In this document: positions 24,226 through 33,018 of the stretch, piece by piece
Position numbering within the stretch: position 1 is the stretch's first letter
Layout: every line of letters starts with the position of its first letter
Assembly: GCF_010731855.1 (NCBI RefSeq)
Contig: NZ_AP022620.1
Location: 868,001-932,000, forward strand
DNA: 64,000 nucleotides
DNA from: Mycolicibacterium anyangense
GTDB lineage: Bacteria; Actinomycetota; Actinomycetes; Mycobacteriales; Mycobacteriaceae
Direction of reading: 5' to 3'
Program-made: the position numbers and the translations under genes
Notes under the pieces: model-generated
What the model saw: only the letters and a program-made list of their open reading frames with translations
Databases searched by the model: none
Told to the model about the DNA's origin: nothing

Positions 24226-25797
24226 ATGGCATCAAACACCGTTGGGGCCATGCTGCGTGCGGCCGCGCGGGCGCATCCCGCGCGGCCGGCGCTGCAGTGG
24301 TCAGCTGACGGCAGGTTGGCGAGCCTCACCTGGCGGGACGTGGTGGCACTGGCCGAGGCTGGCGCCACCGCACTACGCGCAGGGTCACCCCGTAATGCGC
24401 CTGTCGCGGTGTGGGGCGTGAACTCGCCGGCCTGGGTTGTGTTGTTCTACGCCGCGGCATTCTCGGGTCGTCCGCTCGTGCCGATCAATCCGAATCTGAC
24501 CGACGCTGAGGTTGGCGTCCTCCTCGCCGACAGCGGTGCCAGCACTGTTCTCGCCGACTCGGCTGGCGGCCTGCTCGACCGGGCCACGCAGTTGTGCGGA
24601 CGCGGCGGCAGCGAGATCGAGGTCACCGATCTGCAGGTGTGGTGTGACCGGCTCGCCACGGTGGACGCGGCGGCGGTGGACGCGGTTGCGACCGTGTCGG
24701 TTCGACCGTCTGATCCGTTCTTGATCCAATACACCTCGGGGACCACCGGCACTCCCAAAGGCGCGGTGCTCAGCCACCAGGCGTGTCTTGATGCCGCTTG
24801 TGCGATGACGGCACACTTGCGGGTCAATGAACATGAAATCTGGTGCAGCCCTTTGCCGCTGCATCACGTTGGGGGATCTGTCGCGCTGGCGTTAGGTCCG
24901 GCGACGCTGGCCGGAACCTACGTCATGGTCACCGATTTCACGGCCGAGAGCTTTGTTTCCTCGGCCGCGCTGTCGGGGGCGACCCTGCTCGGCGGCGTAC
25001 CGACGCTGTTCCTGCGAATCCTCGATGACCCCGAGTTGTCGACGGTGCAGTTACCCGCGCTGTCTGCGGTGATCGTCGGGGGAGCCTCGATCCCGCCCGA
25101 TCTGGTCGAGCGCCTGGAGCGACACTTCGGCGCGCCTGCGGCGGTGTTCTACGGCCAAAGTGAGGCCCCGGTCATCACCGCCACCGATCTCGACGACGCA
25201 CCTGCGGTGAAGGCGAGCACTATTGGCCGGCCGTTGCCGAACCGGCAGGTGCGCATCATTGATCCGTCCTCTGGCCTTCCGGTGTCGGTCGGGAAGACGG
25301 GGGAGATCGTCGTTCGAACACCCTCGGCGATGGCCGAATATCTCAATCGCCCCGAACAGACAGCGCAGGCGATCGACGATGACGGATGGTTGCATACCGG
25401 CGACCTCGGTTCGCTGGATCCTGCGGGTCGCCTGCACTTCCGCGGCCGGCTCAAGGAGATGATCGTGCGCGGGGGCGAGAACATCTACGCCGTCGAGGTG
25501 GAGAACGCCATCTTGTCGCATCCCGATGTCGGGCAGGTCGCCGTCGTGGGTCTACCCGACGCGCGCTGGGGAGAGATCGTCGCTGCGGCGGTGGTTCCCG
25601 TTCCGGGAACCGTCTTGTCAGCCGACCGGCTCGCGGCACACGTGAAAGCCGTGTTGGCGCCGTTCAAGAGGCCGGTGCGCTGGCAGATCGCGGGCCAGTT
25701 GCCCATGACGGCCTCGGGAAAGGTGCAGAAGTTCCGCATCGTCGAGGCCATGGCAGCGGACATGGTAGGGGACATCGGAGAAGGTAAAGCCCGGTGA
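24226..25797 (+). CDS. Acyl-CoA ligase (AMP-dependent synthetase)
   Basis: 523 residues. 'IQYTSGTTGTPKGAVLSHQ' is the ATP-binding P-loop, 'GQSEAPV' fills the A5 position, 'LHTGDLGSLDPAGRLHFRGRLKEM' gives the hinge, and 'MTASGKVQKF' contains the catalytic lysine. It activates a carboxylic acid to its CoA thioester through an acyl-adenylate. It starts 8 bases after the amidohydrolase stop and is followed after 25 bases by a TetR gene. Substrate unknown. Confidence 0.93.
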   Translation: MASNTVGAMLRAAARAHPARPALQWSADGRLASLTWRDVVALAEAGATALRAGSPRNAPVAVWGVNSPAWVVLFYAAAFSGRPLVPINPNLTDAEVGVLLADSGASTVLADSAGGLLDRATQLCGRGGSEIEVTDLQVWCDRLATVDAAAVDAVATVSVRPSDPFLIQYTSGTTGTPKGAVLSHQACLDAACAMTAHLRVNEHEIWCSPLPLHHVGGSVALALGPATLAGTYVMVTDFTAESFVSSAALSGATLLGGVPTLFLRILDDPELSTVQLPALSAVIVGGASIPPDLVERLERHFGAPAAVFYGQSEAPVITATDLDDAPAVKASTIGRPLPNRQVRIIDPSSGLPVSVGKTGEIVVRTPSAMAEYLNRPEQTAQAIDDDGWLHTGDLGSLDPAGRLHFRGRLKEMIVRGGENIYAVEVENAILSHPDVGQVAVVGLPDARWGEIVAAAVVPVPGTVLSADRLAAHVKAVLAPFKRPVRWQIAGQLPMTASGKVQKFRIVEAMAADMVGDIGEGKAR

Positions 25798-25822
25798 CCA
25801 CCGCGCCGGTAGTCTGTCGCGG

Positions 25823-26428
25823 GTGACCAGCACGCCGATGACCGACGCGGGCGGCCCGGGGCGGCCACGGGATCCCTCGGTGGAGGCACGGGTGATCGAG
25901 GCCGCCAAGGAAGAGTTGGCCGAGCGCGGATTCGAGGCATTCAGTATGCGCAGTGTCGCGCGCCGTGCCGGGGTGTCGCGTCCCAGTCTGGCTCTACGCT
26001 GGCCGGACCGTGACGCCCTGATCATCGACACTCTCGATCGACTGACCCAATGGCCGATGCCCGACCCCAGCGCCAGCGTGCGCGCAGAGATCGACGTCAT
26101 CATCGCGCACGTCGCGTCGCTGATGAACCCGTCGATGCTGGGAATTCAGCTCCGGCTGATCGCCGATGCCCCCCGTCACCCGCAACTGTTCAAGGCGTTT
26201 CGCGATCAGGTCATGGCCAAAGCCGGCGTCCGGTTGACGACATTGCTCGACCGAGCCGTCGCAGAGGGCGAATTGCCGCCTGATATCGACACCCATTGGT
26301 ACGCGGATGCGCTCATCGGTGTGGTGTTCATGCGGACGTTGCGATCCGCCGGGCTCAAGCCGCCGTCCCCGGAAGCGCAGCGCCGCATCGTTGATGCCAT
26401 GTGGTCGACGGCTACGCAGCGGCAGTGA
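25823..26428 (+). CDS. TetR/AcrR-family transcriptional regulator
   Basis: 201 residues. The N-terminal helix-turn-helix 'GFEAFSMRSVARRAGVSRPSLALRWPDRDAL' (written here in part: recognition helix 'RPSLALRWP') is clear, and the C-terminal domain is helical and ligand-binding. GTG 25823 follows the ligase by 25 bases; an ATG is available a few codons in. As last gene of the amidohydrolase-ligase cassette it probably represses the cassette and perhaps the divergent promoter at 22378. The inducer is presumably an acyl-CoA or acid. Confidence 0.88.
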   Translation: MTSTPMTDAGGPGRPRDPSVEARVIEAAKEELAERGFEAFSMRSVARRAGVSRPSLALRWPDRDALIIDTLDRLTQWPMPDPSASVRAEIDVIIAHVASLMNPSMLGIQLRLIADAPRHPQLFKAFRDQVMAKAGVRLTTLLDRAVAEGELPPDIDTHWYADALIGVVFMRTLRSAGLKPPSPEAQRRIVDAMWSTATQRQ

Positions 26429-26432
26429 TTGC

Positions 26433-27254
26433 TCAGCGTGCCGAAAAGCCGGCGTCGACCGGCAGGGCCACTCCGGTGACATACCGGCCGGTGTCGCTGA
26501 CAAGGTAGAGGACGGCGTTCGAGATGTCCTCCGGCTCCACCCAGGGGATCGGCAACAGGTTCTTCGTGCTCTCGAACAGACTGGGATCTGCGGCGGCGAA
26601 GAAGCTCTCCATCACCTCGTTCTGGATCATCGGCGTCGCCACCCCGGTGGGGTGGATAGTGTTCACCCGAATACCTTGGGGACCAAGCCAATTCGCGAGA
26701 TTACGCATCATGCCGACCAGGGCGTGCTTGGCGCAGGTGTAGCCCAGACTGGCGCCGGTGCCCTGGCCACCAGTGCCTTTGAGGCCCTGGGTGGAACTCA
26801 CCAGCACGATCGACCCCGATCCCTTGGCGATCAGGCTGTCGACCGCCGCCGTGACGGTGTTGTAGACGCCGACGAGGTTGACGCCGATGACGTCATTGAA
26901 CTGCCTGACGGAGTCCTGATCGGGTAATCCCACGGGCGCGATGCCTGCATTCGCGAGGATGATGTCGACGGAACCCAGCTGGTTCTCGGCATCGGCGATC
27001 ACCGTCCGCAGCGCGTCGAGGTCGCGGACGTCGGCTTCCGCGGCGACGATCCGGCCACCTACTCCGCGGACCTGTGCCACCGTCTCGGCCAGGTCGTCGG
27101 GGGTCGCCATCGGATACTCGACGGACGGGATCTGGGCGCAGATGTCGATGGCGATCACCGCGGCACCCTCGCGGGCCAACGCTACGGCGTGACTGCGGCC
27201 CTGGCCTCGAGCTGCGCCGGTGACGACGGCGACCTTGCCGTCCAATGCGCCCAC
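26433..27254 (-). CDS. Mycofactocin-coupled SDR oxidoreductase
   Basis: 273 residues from GTG 27254 ('MGALDGKVAVVTGAARGQG', with GGAGGT just upstream); ATG 27266 is the alternative. The long insertion after strand 2, 'DICAQIPSVEYPMATPDDL', is the signature of SDRs that keep NAD bound and pass electrons to mycofactocin. The catalytic 'STQGLKG' and Tyr/Lys in 'LGYTCAKHALVG' are present. It would oxidise an alcohol. No mycofactocin biosynthesis gene is in the window. It is convergent with the TetR gene and divergent from the thiolase operon. Confidence 0.9.
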   Translation of the reverse strand: MGALDGKVAVVTGAARGQGRSHAVALAREGAAVIAIDICAQIPSVEYPMATPDDLAETVAQVRGVGGRIVAAEADVRDLDALRTVIADAENQLGSVDIILANAGIAPVGLPDQDSVRQFNDVIGVNLVGVYNTVTAAVDSLIAKGSGSIVLVSSTQGLKGTGGQGTGASLGYTCAKHALVGMMRNLANWLGPQGIRVNTIHPTGVATPMIQNEVMESFFAAADPSLFESTKNLLPIPWVEPEDISNAVLYLVSDTGRYVTGVALPVDAGFSAR

Positions 27255-27343
27255 AGAGACCTCCATGCGTCGACGGTTAGAGATGGATTATTACACTAAC
27301 TGATGAGGGCGTTGCGGATCTTTTCGAGGCCTACCGCTGACAC

Positions 27344-27371
27344 TTGACTAATTAGCTTAATAATGTAACTC
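27344..27371 (+). promoter_or_regulatory. Candidate sigma70-type promoter for the 27409 operon
   Basis: TTGACT (27344-27349) and TAACTC (27366-27371) are separated by 16 bases within the 154-base divergent region, the longest gene-free stretch in the window. The 8-base palindrome CTAATTAG (27348-27355) overlaps the -35. Matches are imperfect, so the exact promoter is uncertain. Confidence 0.35.
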
Positions 27372-27408
27372 TATTGCCATTCGTGGACGCCTGAGGACAG
27401 GGGCATTG

Positions 27409-28644
27409 ATGGCGGCGATCAGCGCAGTCGGCACATATCTTCCACCGTGGATAGTGGGCAAACGTCGGGTCGCCGGACCGGACGAGGACGCCCTCACCAT
27501 GGCCGTAGCTGCAGGGCGGGCGGCGGACGCCAGCGCGACCGCGAGCCGGGTGGTCCTGGTATCGCGCGACTTCCCGCTGCTCGAAGGTGGCAATGCCGCG
27601 GTATTGCTGGCCGGTCTGTCGCTGAGTCCGGCGACAGCGGTTGCCGAGGTGCTCGGCGGCGCCGCGGCCGTTGTCGATCAGATCGCGCTGGCCGAGCCGG
27701 GGACGCTGGTCATCGCCGCCGACCACAACGACCGCAGCTGCGGCGCCGGTGCAGTCCTCACCGGTAGTTCTGACGGGACGCCCCAGCTCTCGCCGGTCTC
27801 CCGCAACGCTCGAAGCCTGCCGTTGACCGCTCGCGGAGCCGATGGGCGGCGCCACGAGTACGTGGACCCCCGTCTGCTGCGCGAGGTCGGCATGTCGCAG
27901 ACGCTGGCCCGCCTCGAGGTGGCCGGTGACGACACCGCGGTGAGTGTGCTGGCCGGGGTGGGGGCAGCGCAGTTGGGCGACCGATTCGACACCGCTGCTG
28001 CAGCGGCGGATTCGACTGAGTCCGCGGCCGCTGTCATCCGACTCCTTGCGCAGGCATTGGAAAGCGACCACAGCGGTTTGGTCATCGGTTTCGACCAGTC
28101 GACGGCGGTGGTGGCCCGCCTGGACGTCGGCACGGTAAGCGCGAGGATCACCCGCGACGAAACGGACCCGGCCGAGCTTCCCAAGACGAAGGTCGCCGAC
28201 GGCAACGGCATTCCGATCTCGCTGCCGGCCTACAGCCGCGCCTTCGAGCCGAAACTCTACTGGGAAGCTGCGGTGTTCGAGGAGGGCAAGGGCGTCGACT
28301 CGACACCGGTCTTCCCGCCACGGATGCGCACCGACGATGCCGGCACGCTGTTGTCGGACCACACCAGGGTGCCTCTGCCGCGCAGTGGATCGGTCTACAC
28401 GGTGTCCACCGTTCGTATCCCGGTTCCCGATCTGCCGAGTCCGTACTCGTTGGCGATCGTTGCCCTGGACGACAGCCCGGTTCGGGTATTGCTCAAGGTG
28501 ACCGGGGTGCCTGCCGGCGAGGTCGAGATCGGCCAGTCCGGCGCCGTGGTGTTGCGGCGCATCGCGCTGAGATCGGGCATCCCCGATTACGGATACATGT
28601 TCTGGCCGGGCAAGGTGCTCGCGACGCAGGAGGTACTCGCATGA
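27409..28644 (+). CDS. HMG-CoA-synthase-like thiolase fold fused to a DUF35 OB domain, catalytic Cys lost
   Basis: 411 residues. Residues 1 to ~280 follow the HMG-CoA synthase/KASIII fold: 'ISAVGTYLPPWIV' at the start, 'AEVLGGAAAVVDQI' where the catalytic Cys-x-Gly-Gly normally lies (Cys replaced by Val), and 'GAGAVLTG'. The C-terminal ~110 residues are DUF35-like: 'FPPRMR', 'SGSVYTVSTVRIPVPDL', 'PYSLAIVALDD', but without zinc cysteines. It overlaps the thiolase 28641-29801 by ATGA. In archaea, HMG-CoA synthase, thiolase and DUF35 form one channelling complex; here two parts are fused and one is inactive, so a scaffold for the thiolase is likely. Confidence 0.75.
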   Translation: MAAISAVGTYLPPWIVGKRRVAGPDEDALTMAVAAGRAADASATASRVVLVSRDFPLLEGGNAAVLLAGLSLSPATAVAEVLGGAAAVVDQIALAEPGTLVIAADHNDRSCGAGAVLTGSSDGTPQLSPVSRNARSLPLTARGADGRRHEYVDPRLLREVGMSQTLARLEVAGDDTAVSVLAGVGAAQLGDRFDTAAAAADSTESAAAVIRLLAQALESDHSGLVIGFDQSTAVVARLDVGTVSARITRDETDPAELPKTKVADGNGIPISLPAYSRAFEPKLYWEAAVFEEGKGVDSTPVFPPRMRTDDAGTLLSDHTRVPLPRSGSVYTVSTVRIPVPDLPSPYSLAIVALDDSPVRVLLKVTGVPAGEVEIGQSGAVVLRRIALRSGIPDYGYMFWPGKVLATQEVLA

Positions 28645-29801
28645 GGAACGTCGCCATCGTCGGTGCCGGAATGACCTCGTTTGGTGAGCATTTCGGTCTG
28701 GGTATCAAGGACCTGGTTCCGATGGCCTACGCTGCCGCGGCCGCGCATGTCGACAAGGGCATCGACAAGAGCGACATCGAGGCAGCCTGGTTCGGCGAAC
28801 TGTCCACCACCGACGGCTTTCCGTCCGGAATCCTCGCCGACACCCTCGATCTGGTCGACATCCCCGTCACACGTGTCGAGAATGCCTGTGCCACAGGCAA
28901 TGACGCCGTCCGCAATGCGACGCTGGCGATCGCTTCCGGTGCGTATGACGTGGCCTTGGTAGTGGGTGCGGACAAGGTACGTGAGACCGCGACGAACGTC
29001 ACGTTCTGGGAATGGGCGGCGTTCACTCGCGACAGCGCCTGGGATTACCCCCTCGGGCTGGTCGCGCCGGCGAACTTTGCCCTGCATGTCAACCGCTACC
29101 TGCACGAATCGCCGGCCACCAAGGAACACATGGCGATGGTCGCGGTGAAGAACCATTTCCATGCGCTGACCAACCCCCACGCGCAACTGCGCTACGAGAT
29201 CACCGTGGAGCAGGCACTCGCGGCTCCACTGGTGGTCGATCCGTTCGGTCTGTACGACTGCACGCCACAGAGTGACGGCGCAGCCGCATTGTTCCTGGCA
29301 GCCGAGGATGTCGTCGACCGATACACCGACCGGCCGGTCTGGGTACGCGGCGTCGGACTGGGTCTGGACCGCGTCATGCACCAGCACAAAGCGGACATGA
29401 CGACATTTCCGCCCACCGTTCGGGCTGCCAAAGCAGCGATGAAGATGGCGGGCGTCACCCCGAACGACATCGACGTCGCCGAGGTGCACGACTGCTTCAC
29501 CGGTGTCGAGCTGATCAGCTATGAGGACCTCGGCTTCGCTGACCGATTCCAGGCGTACAAACTCGTCGAGTCTCGCGACAACTACGTGGGTGGGTCCATC
29601 CCGATCAATCCCAGTGGCGGTCTGAAGGCCAAGGGGCATCCGCCGGGTGCCACCGGTGTCGCGCAATGCTACGAGCTGTTCAACCAACTGCGCGGCGAGG
29701 CTGAAAACCAGGTCGACGGAGCCCGGGTGGGCCTGGCGCACAACATCGGTGGACCTACCGCCGTCTCGGCCGTCACCGTCCTATCCTCGGACAAGAACTA
29801 A
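28641..29801 (+). CDS. SCP-x-type thiolase
   Basis: 386 residues. Cys83 in 'ENACATGNDAV', 'VHDCFTGVELISYEDLGF' and His333 in 'GHPPGATGVAQC' are all present, so unlike the 20686-21840 protein this one keeps the catalytic set. 'GGSIPINPSGGLKAKGH' is typical of the SCP-x group, which cleaves branched or sterol-type 3-ketoacyl-CoAs. It is translationally coupled to the thiolase-fold/OB fusion, with a crotonase next. It probably works as a complex with the fusion protein. Confidence 0.9.
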   Translation: MRNVAIVGAGMTSFGEHFGLGIKDLVPMAYAAAAAHVDKGIDKSDIEAAWFGELSTTDGFPSGILADTLDLVDIPVTRVENACATGNDAVRNATLAIASGAYDVALVVGADKVRETATNVTFWEWAAFTRDSAWDYPLGLVAPANFALHVNRYLHESPATKEHMAMVAVKNHFHALTNPHAQLRYEITVEQALAAPLVVDPFGLYDCTPQSDGAAALFLAAEDVVDRYTDRPVWVRGVGLGLDRVMHQHKADMTTFPPTVRAAKAAMKMAGVTPNDIDVAEVHDCFTGVELISYEDLGFADRFQAYKLVESRDNYVGGSIPINPSGGLKAKGHPPGATGVAQCYELFNQLRGEAENQVDGARVGLAHNIGGPTAVSAVTVLSSDKN

Positions 29802-29812
29802 CAGGGAGCATC

Positions 29813-30619
29813 ATGACCACCACTGAAATCTCTACCCTGGCCGGCTACGAAGCCTTCGCCCCATCACTTCTGGTCGAGAAGGTCGGTGCGGTTCACGTCG
29901 TGCGGATCAACCGGCCCCAGGCGTTCAATGCGGTCGACGAGGCGCTGCATCACGCGATGACGAAGATCTGGCGCGTGCTGCTCAACGATGACGATGTCAG
30001 GGCCGTGGTCATCACCGGCTCCGGAAAGGCCTTCTCCGCCGGTGGCGACATGGTCATGTTCGGTCGGCTCATCGAGGATCCGGTTGCCCGCGCGCACCAG
30101 ATCGCCGAGGCGCGGGTGGTCTTCACCGAGGTGATCAATTTCGGCAAACCACTGGTGTCGGCGGTCAATGGCCCGGCAGTCGGGCTCGGTTGCTCGATCG
30201 CGCTGCTGTCCGACCTGGTGATCATGGGTGAGAACGCGTACCTGGCCGATCCGCATGTCGCGGTCGGGCTGACCGCCGGTGACGGCGGTGCTGCCATGCT
30301 GCCGCTGCTGATCGGTCTGACCAAGGCCAAGCAGTATGTGATGCTGGGTGACCGGATCACCGCCAAAGACGCTGAGCAGCTCGGTTTGGCCATCGAGGTC
30401 GTTGCCGACGACGCGGTGCTCGACAAGGCCCTGGCGCTCGGCGAGCGCCTGGCGGCGCTGCCGGCCCAGGCGCTGCGGTCGACCAAGATCGCGATGAACA
30501 TGCATCTGAGCCGTGCGGCCCTCGGCGTCCTCGAATACGCGCTCGCCGAAGAATTCGTCTCGTTTTCCACGCCGGAATTCCAGGAGCGAGTTGCCGCCTT
30601 CCGGGCCAAGGCGAAGTAG
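29813..30619 (+). CDS. Enoyl-CoA hydratase/isomerase family protein
   Basis: 268 residues, crotonase fold. Oxyanion loops are 'GSGKAFSAGGDM' and 'LVSAVNGPAVGLGCSIA', and 'ADPHVAVGLTAGDGGAAMLP' matches the helix that usually carries an acidic residue, here Asp. The same variant occurs in the protein at 32163-32948. It would hydrate or isomerise an enoyl-CoA in the operon with the thiolase-OB fusion, thiolase and ligase. ATG 29813 follows the thiolase stop by 11 bases. Confidence 0.88.
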   Translation: MTTTEISTLAGYEAFAPSLLVEKVGAVHVVRINRPQAFNAVDEALHHAMTKIWRVLLNDDDVRAVVITGSGKAFSAGGDMVMFGRLIEDPVARAHQIAEARVVFTEVINFGKPLVSAVNGPAVGLGCSIALLSDLVIMGENAYLADPHVAVGLTAGDGGAAMLPLLIGLTKAKQYVMLGDRITAKDAEQLGLAIEVVADDAVLDKALALGERLAALPAQALRSTKIAMNMHLSRAALGVLEYALAEEFVSFSTPEFQERVAAFRAKAK

Positions 30620-30637
30620 CCACCGCGAGTATCGCCG

Positions 30638-32161
30638 ATGTCGCGCCTCCCAGCGGCTACCCTCGGTGATCTGATCGAGGCCAACGCGCAACGATTTCCG
30701 GATGCGGTTGCTTATCGTGCAGCTGGCAGTTCGATCACACATTCCGAGTTATCCTCCCGGGCAACGCGATTGGCGTCGGCGCTGGCTAGGTCTGGAGTCC
30801 GGCGGCAGGATCGCGTGGTCCTGTTCGGGCAGAACAGCATCCCGTTCTGTGAGGTGCTCGCTGCCGGTCAGCTCAGCGGAGTGATCATTGCGACGCCCAA
30901 CTGGCGATGGTCGCTGGCCGAAGTGCGGGCTGCCATCGAGCAGGTCGACCCCGCTATCGTGTTCTGCGATCCGGAATTCACCGAGCTGATCACCGCTGCC
31001 GTCGAGGGTGTCTCGCTGCCTGGCGGAATCGTGTCCTTCGGAGCCGAGTACAACAGCTTTCTGACTGCCGGCGATGACCAACTGCCCTACGCTGCGCGGC
31101 CCGATGACATTGCGTTGCTGTTGTTCACCAGTGGCACCACCGGCGGAGCCAAGTGCTGCATCGAAGGGCAGCAGGAGTTCCTCGGCGTCCTGCACACCAT
31201 GAACAACACCATGCGCACCGGTAATGCCGACCGGGTGCTGATCAACATGCCGATGTGCCACATCGGGGCGATGGCGATTGCCGGGGGAGTTCATGCAGGT
31301 GGCGGAACAGTGGTGCTGCAGCGGCAATTCGATATCGCCGATTCGCTGATACTTGCCGCGCAGCAGAACATCACGGTGCTGCACCTCGCCCCGGTGATGT
31401 TGCAACGGCTTCTCGACGTGCCCAGTGCTGCTGCGGATCTGGCCACTGTGCGGACGGTCGTGTATGCCGCCGCGCCCATCACGGTCCCGCTGCTGAGGCG
31501 AGCATTGCAGACCCTGCCGGACGCGCAGTTCGTCAACATGTACGGCCAGACCGAGGGCATCGTATCCGGGCTGCCGCCCGAACTGCATAGGGTCGACTCC
31601 GCCCTCGAGCTCGGTTCGGTCGGATTCCCGTTTCATGGGGTGGACGTCCGTGTGGTCGACGAGGACGGAAACGACGCATCCCCCGGCGTCCCAGGCGAAG
31701 TCATCGTGCGGTCCCCGACCATGTTCCGGGGCTACTGGAATGATCACGTGGCGACGTTGGCCGCGGTTCGGGACGGCTGGTATCACACTGGTGACATCGG
31801 GCGCTTCGATGCGCGCGGATTGCTCTACCTGATCGATCGTAAGAAGGACGTCATCGTCAGCGGCGGCGAGAACGTGTATTCGCCCGAGGTCGAGAACGCT
31901 CTTTGTGCTGTCCCCGGCATCAGCGAGTGTGCAGTGGTCGGGACGCCGGATGAACGTTTCGGGGAGACAGTGTGCGCAGTCGTGGTCTGCGGGCCCGACG
32001 CTGTCGTCACACTCGAGTCGATCGCTGTGCAGCTCACCGACCGGATCGCCCGCTACAAGATTCCCCGTCGACTCGTGATCGTGGACGCCTTGCCGCGCTT
32101 GGGCAGTGGCAAGGTCGACAAGAAGCGTCTGCGCGCCCAGCTGGCGGCCCAATCCGACTGA
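30638..32161 (+). CDS. Acyl-CoA ligase with altered ATP-binding loop
   Basis: 507 residues, AMP-forming ligase fold. The P-loop reads 'FTSGTTGGAKCC' at about residues 164-175: the lysine is kept but the usual Pro-Lys-Gly is Ala-Lys-Cys. Other motifs are normal: 'NMYGQTEG', 'YHTGDIGRFDARGL', 'DRKKDVIVSGGENVYSPEVE' and the catalytic lysine in 'GSGKVDKKRL'. It closes the operon 27409-32161 and its stop is one base from the convergent crotonase stop. Activity is likely but the loop change deserves testing. Confidence 0.9.
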   Translation: MSRLPAATLGDLIEANAQRFPDAVAYRAAGSSITHSELSSRATRLASALARSGVRRQDRVVLFGQNSIPFCEVLAAGQLSGVIIATPNWRWSLAEVRAAIEQVDPAIVFCDPEFTELITAAVEGVSLPGGIVSFGAEYNSFLTAGDDQLPYAARPDDIALLLFTSGTTGGAKCCIEGQQEFLGVLHTMNNTMRTGNADRVLINMPMCHIGAMAIAGGVHAGGGTVVLQRQFDIADSLILAAQQNITVLHLAPVMLQRLLDVPSAAADLATVRTVVYAAAPITVPLLRRALQTLPDAQFVNMYGQTEGIVSGLPPELHRVDSALELGSVGFPFHGVDVRVVDEDGNDASPGVPGEVIVRSPTMFRGYWNDHVATLAAVRDGWYHTGDIGRFDARGLLYLIDRKKDVIVSGGENVYSPEVENALCAVPGISECAVVGTPDERFGETVCAVVVCGPDAVVTLESIAVQLTDRIARYKIPRRLVIVDALPRLGSGKVDKKRLRAQLAAQSD

Positions 32162-32162
32162 A

Positions 32163-32948
32163 TCAGGACTTGGCCCGGGCCGCTGCCACCGCGTCCCGGT
32201 GCTCGGGCGAATGCATACTGCGCAGCTCGGCCTGCAGCGCGGACTCGTATGCGCGGTCGAGTTGCACATCGAGGTAGCTGTTCAGTGCCAGTTTGGTCGA
32301 CTGCAGGGCATCCGCAGGCACTCCGGCGAGGCGGTATGCCAGCTCGACACTCTGCTGCATCAGATCGTCATGGGCCACCACCCGGGAGGCCAGGCCGAGT
32401 TCGACGGCCTTCTCCGGGGTGATCCGTCCGCCGAGGAACAGGAACTCTTTGGCCCGACCCAACCCGATCAACGCCGGCCATGTCATTCCGCCGTCGCCCG
32501 GGGCGAGACCCATGCGTAGGTGCGGGTCGGCCAGGAAAGACCGATCGGACAACACGGCCAGGTCTGCCAAGACGGCCAGGCTCGCGCCCAGCCCCACCGC
32601 AGGGCCGTTGACGGCAGCGACGACCGGCAGCGGGCAGCGGATCATGCCGGTGATGATCGCCCTGGCCTCGTCGATGGTCTGTGCGCGCATCTGCGCGTCG
32701 TCGACGTTCTCCTGCATGTAGTCGAAATCGCCACCCGCGCTGAAGAAGTCGCCTCGTGCGGTCAATACCACTGCGCGGGCCCCGGCGTCGCGGCCGAGAA
32801 GATCCCACACCCGCGCCAGCGACTGGTGCAGAGCGCGGTTGACGCCGTTGCGCTGCTGCGGCCGATTGAGGGTGACGATCCTGACAGGTCCGTCGCTGCT
32901 GACCAGAAGTTCATCGGGCAAGTCGTATCCGGTGGCCGGGGTCGTCAT
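32163..32948 (-). CDS. Enoyl-CoA hydratase/isomerase family protein
   Basis: 261 residues from ATG 32948; the longer frame to 33014 starts in the promoter region. Oxyanion loops are 'ARGDFFSAGGDFD' and 'PVVAAVNGPAVGLGASL'; 'ADPHLRMGLAPGDGGMTWP' parallels the crotonase 29813-30619, of which it looks like a paralogue. It is a single minus-strand gene, convergent with the ligase, and has a palindrome (32995-33010) in its promoter that resembles the sites at 37756 and 51192. Confidence 0.88.
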   Translation of the reverse strand: MTTPATGYDLPDELLVSSDGPVRIVTLNRPQQRNGVNRALHQSLARVWDLLGRDAGARAVVLTARGDFFSAGGDFDYMQENVDDAQMRAQTIDEARAIITGMIRCPLPVVAAVNGPAVGLGASLAVLADLAVLSDRSFLADPHLRMGLAPGDGGMTWPALIGLGRAKEFLFLGGRITPEKAVELGLASRVVAHDDLMQQSVELAYRLAGVPADALQSTKLALNSYLDVQLDRAYESALQAELRSMHSPEHRDAVAAARAKS

Positions 32949-32994
32949 TGCTGTGGGTTTCCCTACTTCCGAGCGAAAGCGAACATCGCCCCAA

Positions 32995-33010
32995 ATCGTA
33001 CATGTACAGT
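32995..33010. promoter_or_regulatory. Degenerate member of the ACTATAC..GTATAGT palindrome family
   Basis: ATCGTACATGTACAGT agrees with the 37756-37771 site at 10 of 16 positions, all differences being transitions, and has the 10-base palindromic core GTACATGTAC. On the minus strand both this site and the 51192 site are preceded by CATTGCACT, so they share more than the palindrome. It lies just upstream of the crotonase 32163-32948. Confidence 0.4.
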
Positions 33011-33018
33011 GCAATGAT

